Shown here: positions 38,553 through 46,564 of the stretch, one piece after another
How positions within the stretch are numbered: position 1 is the stretch's first letter
Layout: every line of letters starts with the position of its first letter
Source of the DNA: Nocardioides sp. R-C-SC26
GTDB taxonomy: Bacteria; Actinomycetota; Actinomycetes; Propionibacteriales; Nocardioidaceae
Assembly: GCF_021246465.1 (NCBI RefSeq)
Contig: NZ_JAHRHK010000017.1
Coordinates: 1-64,000 of the forward strand
Direction of reading: 5' to 3'
Length of the DNA stretch: 64,000 nt
Notes under the pieces: model-generated
Database searches by the model: none
Seen by the model: the letters and a program-made list of their open reading frames with translations, nothing else
What the model was told of the DNA's origin: nothing
Program-made: the position numbers and the translations under genes

Positions 38553-39535
38553 TGGCCCGCAAGCCGTTGAGCGCCCGCGATCCCTTCAAGGTCGGGTTGG
38601 TCGCGCTCGGGATCGTGTTCCTGCTGGGCGTCGCAGTGGTGCTCGTCTCGGTGGCCTCCTTCGGCGCGAAGTCCTACACCGCGGAGCTCGAGCACACCGC
38701 CGGCCTGCGGGTCGGTGAGGACGTCCAGGTGCACGGGGTGTCGAAGGGGAAGGTCACCGGCATCGAGCTCTCGGGTCGCTCGGTGGTCGTGACGTTCGAC
38801 CTCGACTCCGACATCGACCTCGGCTCGGAGTCGAGCGCCGAGGTGAAGGTCGCCACCTTGCTGGGCACCCACTACCTCCAGGTCGAACCGGAGGGATCCG
38901 GCGAACTCGCCGACTCCCGCATCCCGGTGGAGCGCACCTCGGTGCCCTACAACCTCCAGGACGCTCTCGAGGCCGGCACCGGCGCGCTGACGGATCTCGA
39001 TGCCGAGACCCTCGCCGAGGCGCTGGCCGAGGTCGCCGACACCCTCGATGCCGCCGGCGACGAGGTCGGTCCCGCCCTGGAAGGCGTGGCCTCGCTGTCG
39101 CAACTGGTGAGTGCGCGGTCCGAGCAGACGGCGAAGCTGCTGCAGGCGGCCCGCGACGTCGCCGACCAGCTCTCCTCGAGCAGCGACGACATCGTCGGTC
39201 TGATGCGATCGACCAACCTCGTCGTCGCCGAGATCACCGCTCGCAGGCAGGCGATCAACCTCCTGCTCACCGAGACCCGGCGTCTGACCGCGAACGTCGA
39301 CGGCCTCATCGGTGACGCGGACCGCGCGATGGGTCCCGCTCTGCGTGACATCGACCGCGCGTTGACGGCCCTGCGCAACCAGGACCGCACCCTGCGCTAC
39401 GCACTCGACACCATCGCGCCCGCGGTGCGCTATGTGGCGAACGCGACCGGAAGCGGACCGTGGGTCGACCTCTATGCGAAGGGCCCCGTGATCCCGACCG
39501 ACGACATGCTCTGCCGATTGGGGAACTGCCCGTGA
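38552..39535 (+). CDS. mceC: Mce family protein, MceC position
   Basis: A 327-aa Mce protein. The anchor helix is around residues 12-35 (VGLVALGIVFLLGVAVVLVSV), followed by the MlaD domain (LEHTAGLRVGEDVQVHGVSKGKVTGI) and a long helical part. ATG 38552 shares one base with the mceB stop and has GGAGGT 9 nt upstream; GTG 38543 would add three residues. Ends with a CRLGNCP tail. Confidence 0.92.
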   Translation: MARKPLSARDPFKVGLVALGIVFLLGVAVVLVSVASFGAKSYTAELEHTAGLRVGEDVQVHGVSKGKVTGIELSGRSVVVTFDLDSDIDLGSESSAEVKVATLLGTHYLQVEPEGSGELADSRIPVERTSVPYNLQDALEAGTGALTDLDAETLAEALAEVADTLDAAGDEVGPALEGVASLSQLVSARSEQTAKLLQAARDVADQLSSSSDDIVGLMRSTNLVVAEITARRQAINLLLTETRRLTANVDGLIGDADRAMGPALRDIDRALTALRNQDRTLRYALDTIAPAVRYVANATGSGPWVDLYAKGPVIPTDDMLCRLGNCP

Positions 39536-40599
39536 TGCGCGAACGCACCCCCCGTCGCAGGGCCGTGCTCGGCCTCGCCGCCTCCCTCAGCGGGCTGGTG
39601 GCCCTCACGACCGCGTGCATCCCAGGCGGCGACGACCGCACGGTCACCGTCTACTTCTCCGACAGCGCGGGCCTCTTCGTCGGCAACGACGTCGGCGTGC
39701 TCGGCGTCCCGATCGGTGCCGTGACCGCGATCGAGCCCGAGGGCGCCCAGGTCAAGGTGACTCTTCGCCTCGACGACGATCAGCCGCTGCCCGAGGACGT
39801 CGGCGCCGTCGTGGTCGCTCGATCGGTCGCCACCGACCGCTACGTCGAGCTCACACCGGCCTACGAGTCAGGCCCCGAGCTCGGTGACGACGCGGTGATC
39901 CCGGTCGAGCGCACGCGCACGCCCGTGGACTTCGACGAGGTCCTCGCCGCCATCAACACCTTTGCGACGGGCGTCGCCGGCTCGCAGGAGACCACCGACG
40001 CCATCCGCCGGATCATCGACGCAGGTGAGGGCGCCCTGGCCGGGCGGGGGCAACTCGCGCACGACGCGATCACCGATCTGGCCGGCGCTGTCGGCGACGT
40101 GTCGGACAACCGCGAGGAGATCAGCGGCACGATCGTCGCGGTGGGCGATCTGGTCGGCGTGTTGGCCCAGAACCGCGACACCGTGAGCGAGTTCGTCCGC
40201 CAGGTCAGCTCGGCCAGCGACCTGCTCGCCGACGAGCGTGAGAACTTCCGGGCCGCTCTGCGCGGGCTCGAGAAGGCTGTGCAGACGGTCGCGGAGTTCG
40301 CGTTGAACCACCGCCGGGACATCGATGAGGTCATCGACTCCAGCACCGCCGTGCTCGACACGATGCTGGACAAGGAGGAGCGACTCACCGAGATCCTCCG
40401 GGTGTTCCCGCTCGCACTGCAGAACCTGGCGCTCGCGGGTGCCGGAGAGCGGATCCCCGTGCGGGTATGGCCCTCGGTGCTGCTGCCTGGCGGCGACCAG
40501 ATCGCCGCGCTGTGCGAGCAGCTGCCGTTGAACCTGTGCAGGCTGCTGTCCGGTACCGAGCCGGGCGACATCTCCGGTGACCGAGGAGGCCGACGATGA
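39535..40599 (+). CDS. mceD: Mce family lipoprotein, MceD position
   Basis: A 354-aa Mce protein with a lipoprotein-like N-terminus: basic MRERTPRRRAVLG, a hydrophobic stretch and LTTAC as lipobox. The MlaD domain starts VYFSDSAGLFVGNDVGVLGVPIGAVTAI. In many mce operons only the fifth (E) protein is a lipoprotein; here D also looks lipidated. ATG 39535 overlaps the mceC stop by one base. Confidence 0.9.
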   Translation: MRERTPRRRAVLGLAASLSGLVALTTACIPGGDDRTVTVYFSDSAGLFVGNDVGVLGVPIGAVTAIEPEGAQVKVTLRLDDDQPLPEDVGAVVVARSVATDRYVELTPAYESGPELGDDAVIPVERTRTPVDFDEVLAAINTFATGVAGSQETTDAIRRIIDAGEGALAGRGQLAHDAITDLAGAVGDVSDNREEISGTIVAVGDLVGVLAQNRDTVSEFVRQVSSASDLLADERENFRAALRGLEKAVQTVAEFALNHRRDIDEVIDSSTAVLDTMLDKEERLTEILRVFPLALQNLALAGAGERIPVRVWPSVLLPGGDQIAALCEQLPLNLCRLLSGTEPGDISGDRGGRR

Positions 40600-41783
40600 C
40601 GGTCCCGAGCAGGTATCGCCGTGTCGCGGGCGCAGGAGTCGGGGTGTCGGTTCTGGCGATCGCGCTCTCGGCGTGCAGCACCACGTTGGGAGATCTGCCG
40701 CTCCCGGGGACGACGGTCCGTGGCGACACCGTCAGCGTTGAGGCCGAGTTCGTCGACGCGCTGAACCTGGCCCAGGGGGCGACCGTCAAGGTGAACGGCG
40801 TAGCTTCGGGGAAGGTCCGCTCGGTGCGGGCAGAGGACTTCCACGCAGTCGCCGAGCTGGTCGTCGAGTCCGACGCCGGACTCCGCGACGGCGTGACCGC
40901 GCGGTTGCGCTACGACACCCCGCTGGGGGAGCTGTTCGTCGACATGACGAATCCCGACGCGGGCGCCCCCTTGGCCGACGGCGACGTGATCGAGTTGGAC
41001 GACACCTCGACGGCCCCCACGGTCGAGGACTCGCTCTCCCAGGCGTCGCTGCTCGTCAACGGCGGCGGCCTCGACCAGCTGCAGACCATCTCGGAGGAGC
41101 TCAACACCGCACTCGGCGGCCGCGAGGACGTCGCCCGGTCGCTGTTGGAGCGTCTGGACCGCGTGCTGACCGAGGCCAACGAGTCCAGCGCCGACATCGA
41201 TCGTGCGCTGCGATCGCTCGCATCGGTCTCGGGCACCCTGCGGGAACGCCAGGACGTCATCGACCGGGCGGTCCGCGAGATCACTCCGGCGGCTCGTGTG
41301 CTGAGGGAGAACACCCCCGAGCTGACCGAGCTGCTCGGTGAGCTGGAGACCTTCTCGGCCACCGCCGGCGACTTCGTGGCGGCGATCCGCGATGACACGA
41401 TCCGCGTGCTCGACCAGGCCGTCCCGGTCCTGGACGAGTTCAGCAAGCAGCGCCGTTCGTACCCGGAGTCGCTGGAGAAGCTGGCGGCGCTGGGGCCGAT
41501 CGCGGAGAGCTTCGTGCCCAACGACTACGCCGCCATCACCATCGCCAACAGGCTCGAGGGCTCCACGCTGCCGAGCCTGGGCGACATCCTGGCCAACCTC
41601 GGCATCCCGATCCCGATCCCGGATCTGCCGCCTCTTCCTGGCCTTCCGGGTGGCCGTGCGGCGTCCCAGAACGACACGTCGGATTCCCGCGGCGCGGACA
41701 GGCAGCGCAAGGACGGGTCCGGAGGATGGCTCGGTGACCGGCTGGGCTCAGCCCTGTCAGGAATCCTGGGAGGTCGGCGATGA
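40596..41783 (+). CDS. mceE: Mce family lipoprotein, MceE position (LprN-like)
   Basis: A 395-aa Mce lipoprotein. The signal ends ALSAC (lipobox), and the MlaD domain follows (FVDALNLAQGATVKVNGVASGKVRSV). The helical tunnel region is followed by a proline-rich end (PIPIPDLPPLPGLPGG) typical of MceE/LprN proteins. GAGGAGG precedes ATG 40596, which overlaps the mceD stop. Confidence 0.93.
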   Translation: MTVPSRYRRVAGAGVGVSVLAIALSACSTTLGDLPLPGTTVRGDTVSVEAEFVDALNLAQGATVKVNGVASGKVRSVRAEDFHAVAELVVESDAGLRDGVTARLRYDTPLGELFVDMTNPDAGAPLADGDVIELDDTSTAPTVEDSLSQASLLVNGGGLDQLQTISEELNTALGGREDVARSLLERLDRVLTEANESSADIDRALRSLASVSGTLRERQDVIDRAVREITPAARVLRENTPELTELLGELETFSATAGDFVAAIRDDTIRVLDQAVPVLDEFSKQRRSYPESLEKLAALGPIAESFVPNDYAAITIANRLEGSTLPSLGDILANLGIPIPIPDLPPLPGLPGGRAASQNDTSDSRGADRQRKDGSGGWLGDRLGSALSGILGGRR

Positions 41784-42880
41784 CACGGATCCTGGGCGCA
41801 CTGCGCTCGAAGCTGATCCTCAGCGCGGTCGGGGTCGGTCTCGTGCTGGTGCTCTGCATCGCCTACATCATCAGCGGCGTCCTGGACCGCCCGTTGCTCG
41901 AGCGCCCCGACAAGGTCACGGTCGAACTGACGGGTGCCGGTGGGCTGTTCGAGGGCTCCTCGGTGACCTATCGGGGAGTGAAGGCCGGTCGGATCTCCGA
42001 GATCCGGCTGAGTTCGACCGGAGTCGAGGCGGTGGCCGAGCTCACCAGTGGTCTCGACATCCCGTCGAACTCCCGTGCCGTGGTGCGCAGCCTCTCGCCG
42101 GTCGGTGAGCAGTACCTGGACTTCCAGCCCGACTCGGAGGAGGGCCCCTACCTCGACGACGGCGACGTCGTCGAGGCGTCCTCCACCGACATCCCGCGCA
42201 GCCTCGCCTCCACGGTCATCGCCGTGAACGACGTGCTGCGCCAGATCGACGACACCAAGCTGCGCTCGCTGCTCGTCGAGCTCAGCACCGCGCTCGACGG
42301 CAGCGGCAAGGACCTGGGCCAGCTGGTCGACGACGGGCGGCTGCTGCTCGAGGAGCTCGACGGTGTGTGGCCCGAGACCGAGGCGCTGCTCGAGGATGCT
42401 GCCCCGGTGCTCGACATCGCCGTGGATCAGGGCGACGACCTGCGGTCCCTCGCCGGAAACGCCCGGGAGTTCGCCTCCTTCCTGCGCTCCTACGATCCCG
42501 AGCTCGACCGGTTCCTCCAGCGGGCGCCAGGTCAGATCAGCGAGCTCCAGTCGCTCGTCGACGACGTGCGCGAGGTTCTGCCCGACTTCTTGAGCACCGG
42601 CGTCAGCGTGACCGACATCTTCGCTCTCCACGACCCGCACGTGCGCGCACTCCTGCAGTCCTACGAACTCGGCCTCGGCACGCTGGCCCGACACGTGAAG
42701 GACGGTCACATCCAGCTGAGCCTGATCCTCGACAAGGACCCGCGGTGCAGCTATCGGGACGTGCGTCGGGATCCGCGGGTGGCGAAGAAGTTCCCCTTCT
42801 ACTCCGAGGGTCACTGCCCGGCGTCGTTCTCCACCCTGCAGCGAGGTGCCGCACACGCACCGGGCCCGGTCACCCGGTGA
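41780..42880 (+). CDS. mceF: Mce family protein, MceF position
   Basis: A 366-aa sixth Mce protein: anchor helix (LSAVGVGLVLVLCIAYIISGVL after ATG 41780), MlaD domain (LTGAGGLFEGSSVTYRGVKAGRISEI), helical region, and a C-terminal CSYRDVRRDPRV-type segment with two Cys residues (also SEGHCPAS). Overlaps the Mce-associated gene by GTGA. Completes the six-subunit set. Confidence 0.92.
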   Translation: MTRILGALRSKLILSAVGVGLVLVLCIAYIISGVLDRPLLERPDKVTVELTGAGGLFEGSSVTYRGVKAGRISEIRLSSTGVEAVAELTSGLDIPSNSRAVVRSLSPVGEQYLDFQPDSEEGPYLDDGDVVEASSTDIPRSLASTVIAVNDVLRQIDDTKLRSLLVELSTALDGSGKDLGQLVDDGRLLLEELDGVWPETEALLEDAAPVLDIAVDQGDDLRSLAGNAREFASFLRSYDPELDRFLQRAPGQISELQSLVDDVREVLPDFLSTGVSVTDIFALHDPHVRALLQSYELGLGTLARHVKDGHIQLSLILDKDPRCSYRDVRRDPRVAKKFPFYSEGHCPASFSTLQRGAAHAPGPVTR

Positions 42881-43410
42881 GGCGGACGCCGACGACGCGT
42901 CGGATCGGCGCGACGAGTTCGCTGCTGGCCGGACTCGTCGCAGTGATCGGCATGGCGCTGTTGTCCGGGTGCTCGGATGAGACCAGCGGATCCGGCGGCG
43001 ACGCCTCGTCCGCCGTCGACCTGATCGACGCCGAGGCCGCGGCCGAGCAGGCCGCGCAGGAGGCGGCGGTCGCGATGACGACCTATGACCACCGCAGCGT
43101 CGAGAAGGACTTCGGATGGGTCTTCGAGGACGCGACCGAGAGCTTCCAGCGCAACTTCGCGGCGGCGAGCGTGGACTCGAAGAAGGTGATCACGACGCTG
43201 CAGGCGTCGGCCACCGGCACGGTGGTCGACTCTGCAGCGACGGCGGACGACGCCGAACACGTCAAGGTGCTGCTCTTCCTGGATCAGGAGGTCACCACCC
43301 CCGACGACGACGAGCCGCGCATCGACCAGCCGCGCGTCACCGTGCAGATGGTGCTGGAGGGCGGTCGTTGGCTCGTCGACGACGTCGTCGTCAACGATCT
43401 GCTCTCGTGA
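42877..43410 (+). CDS. Mce-associated lipoprotein/membrane protein (Mas)
   Basis: A 177-aa protein in the place of Mce-associated (Mas) proteins at the end of mce operons. The N-terminus is basic, then a hydrophobic stretch and LLSGC, a good lipobox. The rest resembles Mas proteins: an Ala/Glu-rich helix, then the NTF2-like beta part ending VQMVLEGGRWLVDDVVV. In mycobacteria Mas proteins stabilise the Mce complex. The start is GTG 42877 (GTGA overlap). Confidence 0.85.
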   Translation: MRRTPTTRRIGATSSLLAGLVAVIGMALLSGCSDETSGSGGDASSAVDLIDAEAAAEQAAQEAAVAMTTYDHRSVEKDFGWVFEDATESFQRNFAAASVDSKKVITTLQASATGTVVDSAATADDAEHVKVLLFLDQEVTTPDDDEPRIDQPRVTVQMVLEGGRWLVDDVVVNDLLS

Positions 43411-43519
43411 GCCGGAGCACGGTGGATTCCGCACCCCTCACCGTCCTGGTGAACCAGGTCCTGGACTGTTACCTCATTGTGGATCGTGCGTGGCCCGAGC
43501 GTGGCGGGCCCCGGCCTAG
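43411..43519 (+). other. Gene-free stretch behind the mce operon
   Basis: No open frame, good promoter or hairpin is seen between the last mce-operon stop and the structured segment at 43520. The whole gap to the next gene is 322 bp. Confidence 0.5.
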
Positions 43520-43640
43520 CGTTGTCTCATCGGATCGAGACGACGCCGCGGATCTGGGGGGATCGCGGACCGCTCCGAGTTCGATGTTGGAAGGACCCGC
43601 TCGGCACTTCTGGGGAGTAGTGCCTCGAGCGGGTCTTTCC
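43520..43640 (+). ncRNA. Candidate structured small RNA (three hairpins, last is a terminator)
   Basis: Three consecutive hairpins: 43520-43528 with 43537-43545 (9 bp, one G-T pair), 43546-43554 with 43561-43568 (8 bp, one bulge, G-rich loop) and 43589-43640 (about 20 bp with a 2-nt bulge, then TTTCC). The last one can serve as mce-operon terminator. The first two have no obvious purpose in a plain terminator, which is why a separate RNA is suspected. No family recognised. Confidence 0.35.
43589..43640 (+). terminator. Strong terminator hairpin after the mce operon
   Basis: GGAAGGACCCGCTCG... pairs with ...CGAGCGGGTCTTTCC; about 20 pairs with a 2-nt bulge and a 10-nt apical region. It is 180 bp behind the last mce-operon stop. 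Confidence 0.8.
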
Positions 43641-43720
43641 GCATGCCTTGGTCGTCGGCCCGACGATTCGGCGCGGTGGGCTCGACGATGCCACCGCCGC
43701 GTGCTCGGCGTGCCATTGGC

Positions 43721-43726
43721 TAGGTT
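43721..43726 (+). promoter_or_regulatory. -10 box of the phospholipase D gene (leaderless)
   Basis: TAGGTT, 6 nt before the GTG at 43733. Confidence 0.5.
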
Positions 43727-43732
43727 GACGCC

Positions 43733-44998
43733 GTGAGACGCCGGCATGCCACACGCGAGTTTGGACGGATCCTCAACGTCCTCCGGCGGGTTCTGCTGAC
43801 CGTCGTCGGTCTGCAGTTCGTCCTGGCGATCTCGATGTCGGTGGTGGACTCCTACCGGCGCCGTGGCAAGAAGCCCAAGCCCTTCCCAACGACCCCGCCC
43901 GCGACGGTCGTCGTAGGCGACGGCACCGTCACCACCTACACGTTCGGGCGAGACCTGTACGCCGACATGCTCGCGGCGATCGAGGGCGCACAGCACCAGA
44001 TCCTCTTCGAGACCTACATCTGGAAGGGCGACGCGGCGGGGGAGCGCTTCAAGCGCGCCTTGGCCGACGCGGCCGATCGCGGCGTCGAGGTCTACTGCAT
44101 CTACGACGGCTTCGCCAATCTCGTCGTCTCACCCCGGTTCAAGCGCTTCCCGACCTCGATGAAGGTGCTGCGCTACCCGGTCTATGCGGCCGGGTGGCGC
44201 TTCTTCGACCTGCGTCGGTACGGCCGCGACCACCGCAAGATCCTCGTGGTCGACGACGAGGTGGGGTTCGTCGGCGGGTACAACATCGGATCCGCCTACG
44301 AGACCGAGTGGCGCGATACCCACGTGCGGATCACAGGCCCGGGTGTGTGGGACCTCAAGCGGGCCTTCTCCGACTTCTGGAACCTCAACCGCCGTCGCTT
44401 CTTCCGGTCGAGCGCAGGCCCGCTGCCGTTGGAGTCGGACTCGACCTGGGAGCCGAAGATCCGCTTCCAGCGCAACGTGCCGCGACTGTGGATGTTCCCG
44501 ATCCGGACGATGTACATCGAGGCGATCAACCGGGCCAGCCACAACGTCTGGATGACGACCGCCTACTTCATCCCCGACCAGGACTTCGTCGACGCCTTGA
44601 AGGCAGCGGCGCTGCGCGGTGTCGACGTCCGGTTACTGGTGCCTCTGAAGTCGAATCACATCGTGGCCGACTGGATCTCGCGTGGCTACTACTCCCAGCT
44701 GCTCGACGCGGGCGTCTCGGTGCTGCGGTTCAAGGGGGCGATGGTGCACGCCAAGACCGCCACCGTCGACGGCACCTGGTCGACGGTCGGCACCGCCAAC
44801 ATCGACCGCCTGAGCCTGACCGGGAACTACGAGATCAACGTCGAGGTGATCGACCCCGACCTGGCGCTGAACCTCGAACGGATCTTCGCCGTCGACGAGT
44901 CCAACTGCTCGCCGCTCACGCGGCACGAGTGGGAGGCACGCGACCTGCATCGACGGTTCACCGAAGCCTTCCTCAAACCGCTGCGCCACCTGCTCTGA
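43733..44998 (+). CDS. Phospholipase D/cardiolipin synthase family protein
   Basis: A 421-aa protein with two HKD motifs: HRKILVVDDEVGFVGG near residue 165 and VHAKTATVDGTWSTVG near 338. An N-terminal membrane helix (VLLTVVGLQFVLAISMSVV) and a second-motif TANIDRLS context fit cardiolipin synthase-like enzymes, which join two phosphatidylglycerols or transfer a phosphatidyl group. The exact substrate is uncertain. The GTG start is supported by a -10 box 6 nt upstream. Confidence 0.85.
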   Translation: MRRRHATREFGRILNVLRRVLLTVVGLQFVLAISMSVVDSYRRRGKKPKPFPTTPPATVVVGDGTVTTYTFGRDLYADMLAAIEGAQHQILFETYIWKGDAAGERFKRALADAADRGVEVYCIYDGFANLVVSPRFKRFPTSMKVLRYPVYAAGWRFFDLRRYGRDHRKILVVDDEVGFVGGYNIGSAYETEWRDTHVRITGPGVWDLKRAFSDFWNLNRRRFFRSSAGPLPLESDSTWEPKIRFQRNVPRLWMFPIRTMYIEAINRASHNVWMTTAYFIPDQDFVDALKAAALRGVDVRLLVPLKSNHIVADWISRGYYSQLLDAGVSVLRFKGAMVHAKTATVDGTWSTVGTANIDRLSLTGNYEINVEVIDPDLALNLERIFAVDESNCSPLTRHEWEARDLHRRFTEAFLKPLRHLL

Positions 44999-45043
44999 CC
45001 ACGAGCTCCCTGCTCCCACCCCCACTCTCACCGAGGAGATCCC

Positions 45044-45961
45044 ATGGCCCGTGTGCGTCGTATCCGAGAGCTGCGCGGCCAGCGCGTGCTGGTCACCGGT
45101 GCCGCCAGTGGGATCGGCCGGGCCGTGGCCGAGCAGGCAGCGGCAGAGGGCGCGATCGTCCATCTGACCGACATCCAGGCCGAGCTCCTGGCCGAGGTAG
45201 CCGATCGGTTGCGCGCCGCCGGAGCCGTCGTCGCGTCGGCCGACGCGTGCGATCTCTCCGACTACGAGGCGGTGCACGACCTCGCGCAGCGCATCACCGC
45301 CGAGCACGGCGCGATGGACGTCGTGCTCAATGTCGCGGGCATCGCCTTCTGGGGCACGGTGTCCAGCCTCGAGCACGAGCACTGGCGGCGACTGGTCGAC
45401 GTCAACCTGATGGGGCCGATCCACGTGATCGAGTGCTTCCTGCCGCCGATGGTCGAGGCCGGACGGGGAGGGCACCTGGTCAATGTGTCGTCGGCGGCCG
45501 GGATCATCGGCATGCCGTGGCACGCCGCCTACAGCGCCTCCAAGTTCGGCCTGCGCGGGGTCTCGGAGGTGCTCCGGTTCGACCTGCGCCGCTATCGCAT
45601 CGGGGTGAGCCTGGTGTGCCCCGGCGGCGTCGCGACACCGCTCACCGAGACCGTGCACATCGCCGGCATCGACAAGGCCAGTAGGTCCTTCCTGCGGGCG
45701 CAAGCCGGCTTCCGCAAGCGCGCCGTGACGCCGGAGCAGGCCGCCTCCTCGATCTGGGACGGCGTGAAGCGCAACCGGTACTGGGTCTACACCTCACCGG
45801 ACATCAGGCTGATCCATCTCCTGCAGCGCTACGTGCCGTGGGGCTACACCCTCGCCATGCGTGCCATGAGCACGGGGGCGAACCGGGTGCTGCCCGAGGT
45901 GGAGCGCGCGCGGCGGGCGGACGCGCCCGCGGCTGACTCGCGGTCGAACGCGGTCCGATGA
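45044..45961 (+). CDS. Short-chain dehydrogenase/reductase with C-terminal extension
   Basis: A 305-aa classical SDR: TGAASGIG near residue 20, NVAG, SSAAGIIGMPWHAAYSASKFG with the Tyr/Lys pair, then CPGGVATPL. The roughly 50 residues after the SDR core (YTSPDIRLIHLLQRYVPWG...) resemble the tail of SDRs acting on hydrophobic substrates. The ATG has GAGGAGA upstream. Its stop overlaps the CMD gene (ATGA), so SDR, CMD protein and ALDH-like protein form an operon. Substrate unknown. Confidence 0.87.
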   Translation: MARVRRIRELRGQRVLVTGAASGIGRAVAEQAAAEGAIVHLTDIQAELLAEVADRLRAAGAVVASADACDLSDYEAVHDLAQRITAEHGAMDVVLNVAGIAFWGTVSSLEHEHWRRLVDVNLMGPIHVIECFLPPMVEAGRGGHLVNVSSAAGIIGMPWHAAYSASKFGLRGVSEVLRFDLRRYRIGVSLVCPGGVATPLTETVHIAGIDKASRSFLRAQAGFRKRAVTPEQAASSIWDGVKRNRYWVYTSPDIRLIHLLQRYVPWGYTLAMRAMSTGANRVLPEVERARRADAPAADSRSNAVR

Positions 45962-46560
45962 CGGACGCGGAGCGCGGGGCTCGCGTCGCTCCAGGGCGTG
46001 CGCCGCTGGTGCGGGGTTTCGCCGGCCTGGCGGGCCGGGTGACGGGGACCGAGCCGCCCGGGGTCTTCCTCACCTTGGGCCGCAACCAGCGGCTCTTCTG
46101 GACGTGGTTGGCCTTCGCCGGTTCGATGATGCCCGGCGGCAAACTGACCCGCCGCGAGACCGAGGCCGTGATCCTGCGTGTTGCCGCGTTGGCACAGTCT
46201 GAGTACGAGTGGGCCCAGCACGCGCGGCTCGGACGGCGCGCCGGGTTGAGCGCCGGCCAGGTCGACGAGCTCGCGACCGGACCGCGCGACGGGCGATGGT
46301 CGACGGCGGAGCAGTGGTCGCGCCGGGATCAGGTGCTGCTCACCGCTGCCGAGGAGCTCTTGGCCACCGAGGACCTCTCGGACGCCGGCTGGCAGGCGCT
46401 TCGCGCCGAGTTCGACGAACCTCGGTGCGTCGAGATCGTGCTCCTGGTCGGCCACTACCGGATGCTCGCGACGGCCCTGCGGGCCCTGCGGGTGCCGGTG
46501 GACCGCGCGCGTCCTGGCGCTGCCGGTGCCGGCGACGCGTCGTCGGCTGTGGCACCGTAG
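45958..46560 (+). CDS. Carboxymuconolactone decarboxylase/AhpD-like family protein
   Basis: A 200-aa alpha-helical CMD-family protein. The core region LTRRETEAVILRVAALAQSEYEWAQHARLGRRAGLS has the conserved Glu and the E-x-x-x-H type active-site layout, without the CxxC pair of AhpD peroxidases. Members include decarboxylases, lactone hydrolases and proteins of unknown role. Translationally coupled to the SDR gene; the ALDH-like gene follows after 4 bp. Confidence 0.8.
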   Translation: MTDAERGARVAPGRAPLVRGFAGLAGRVTGTEPPGVFLTLGRNQRLFWTWLAFAGSMMPGGKLTRRETEAVILRVAALAQSEYEWAQHARLGRRAGLSAGQVDELATGPRDGRWSTAEQWSRRDQVLLTAAEELLATEDLSDAGWQALRAEFDEPRCVEIVLLVGHYRMLATALRALRVPVDRARPGAAGAGDASSAVAP

Positions 46561-46564
46561 GAAC

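Noticed and set aside
43546-43640. Reverse strand of the hairpin segment considered as 6C RNA because of C-rich loops
   Set aside because: Only one of the two loops has six C's, and the terminator polarity fits the plus strand; not enough to call the family.
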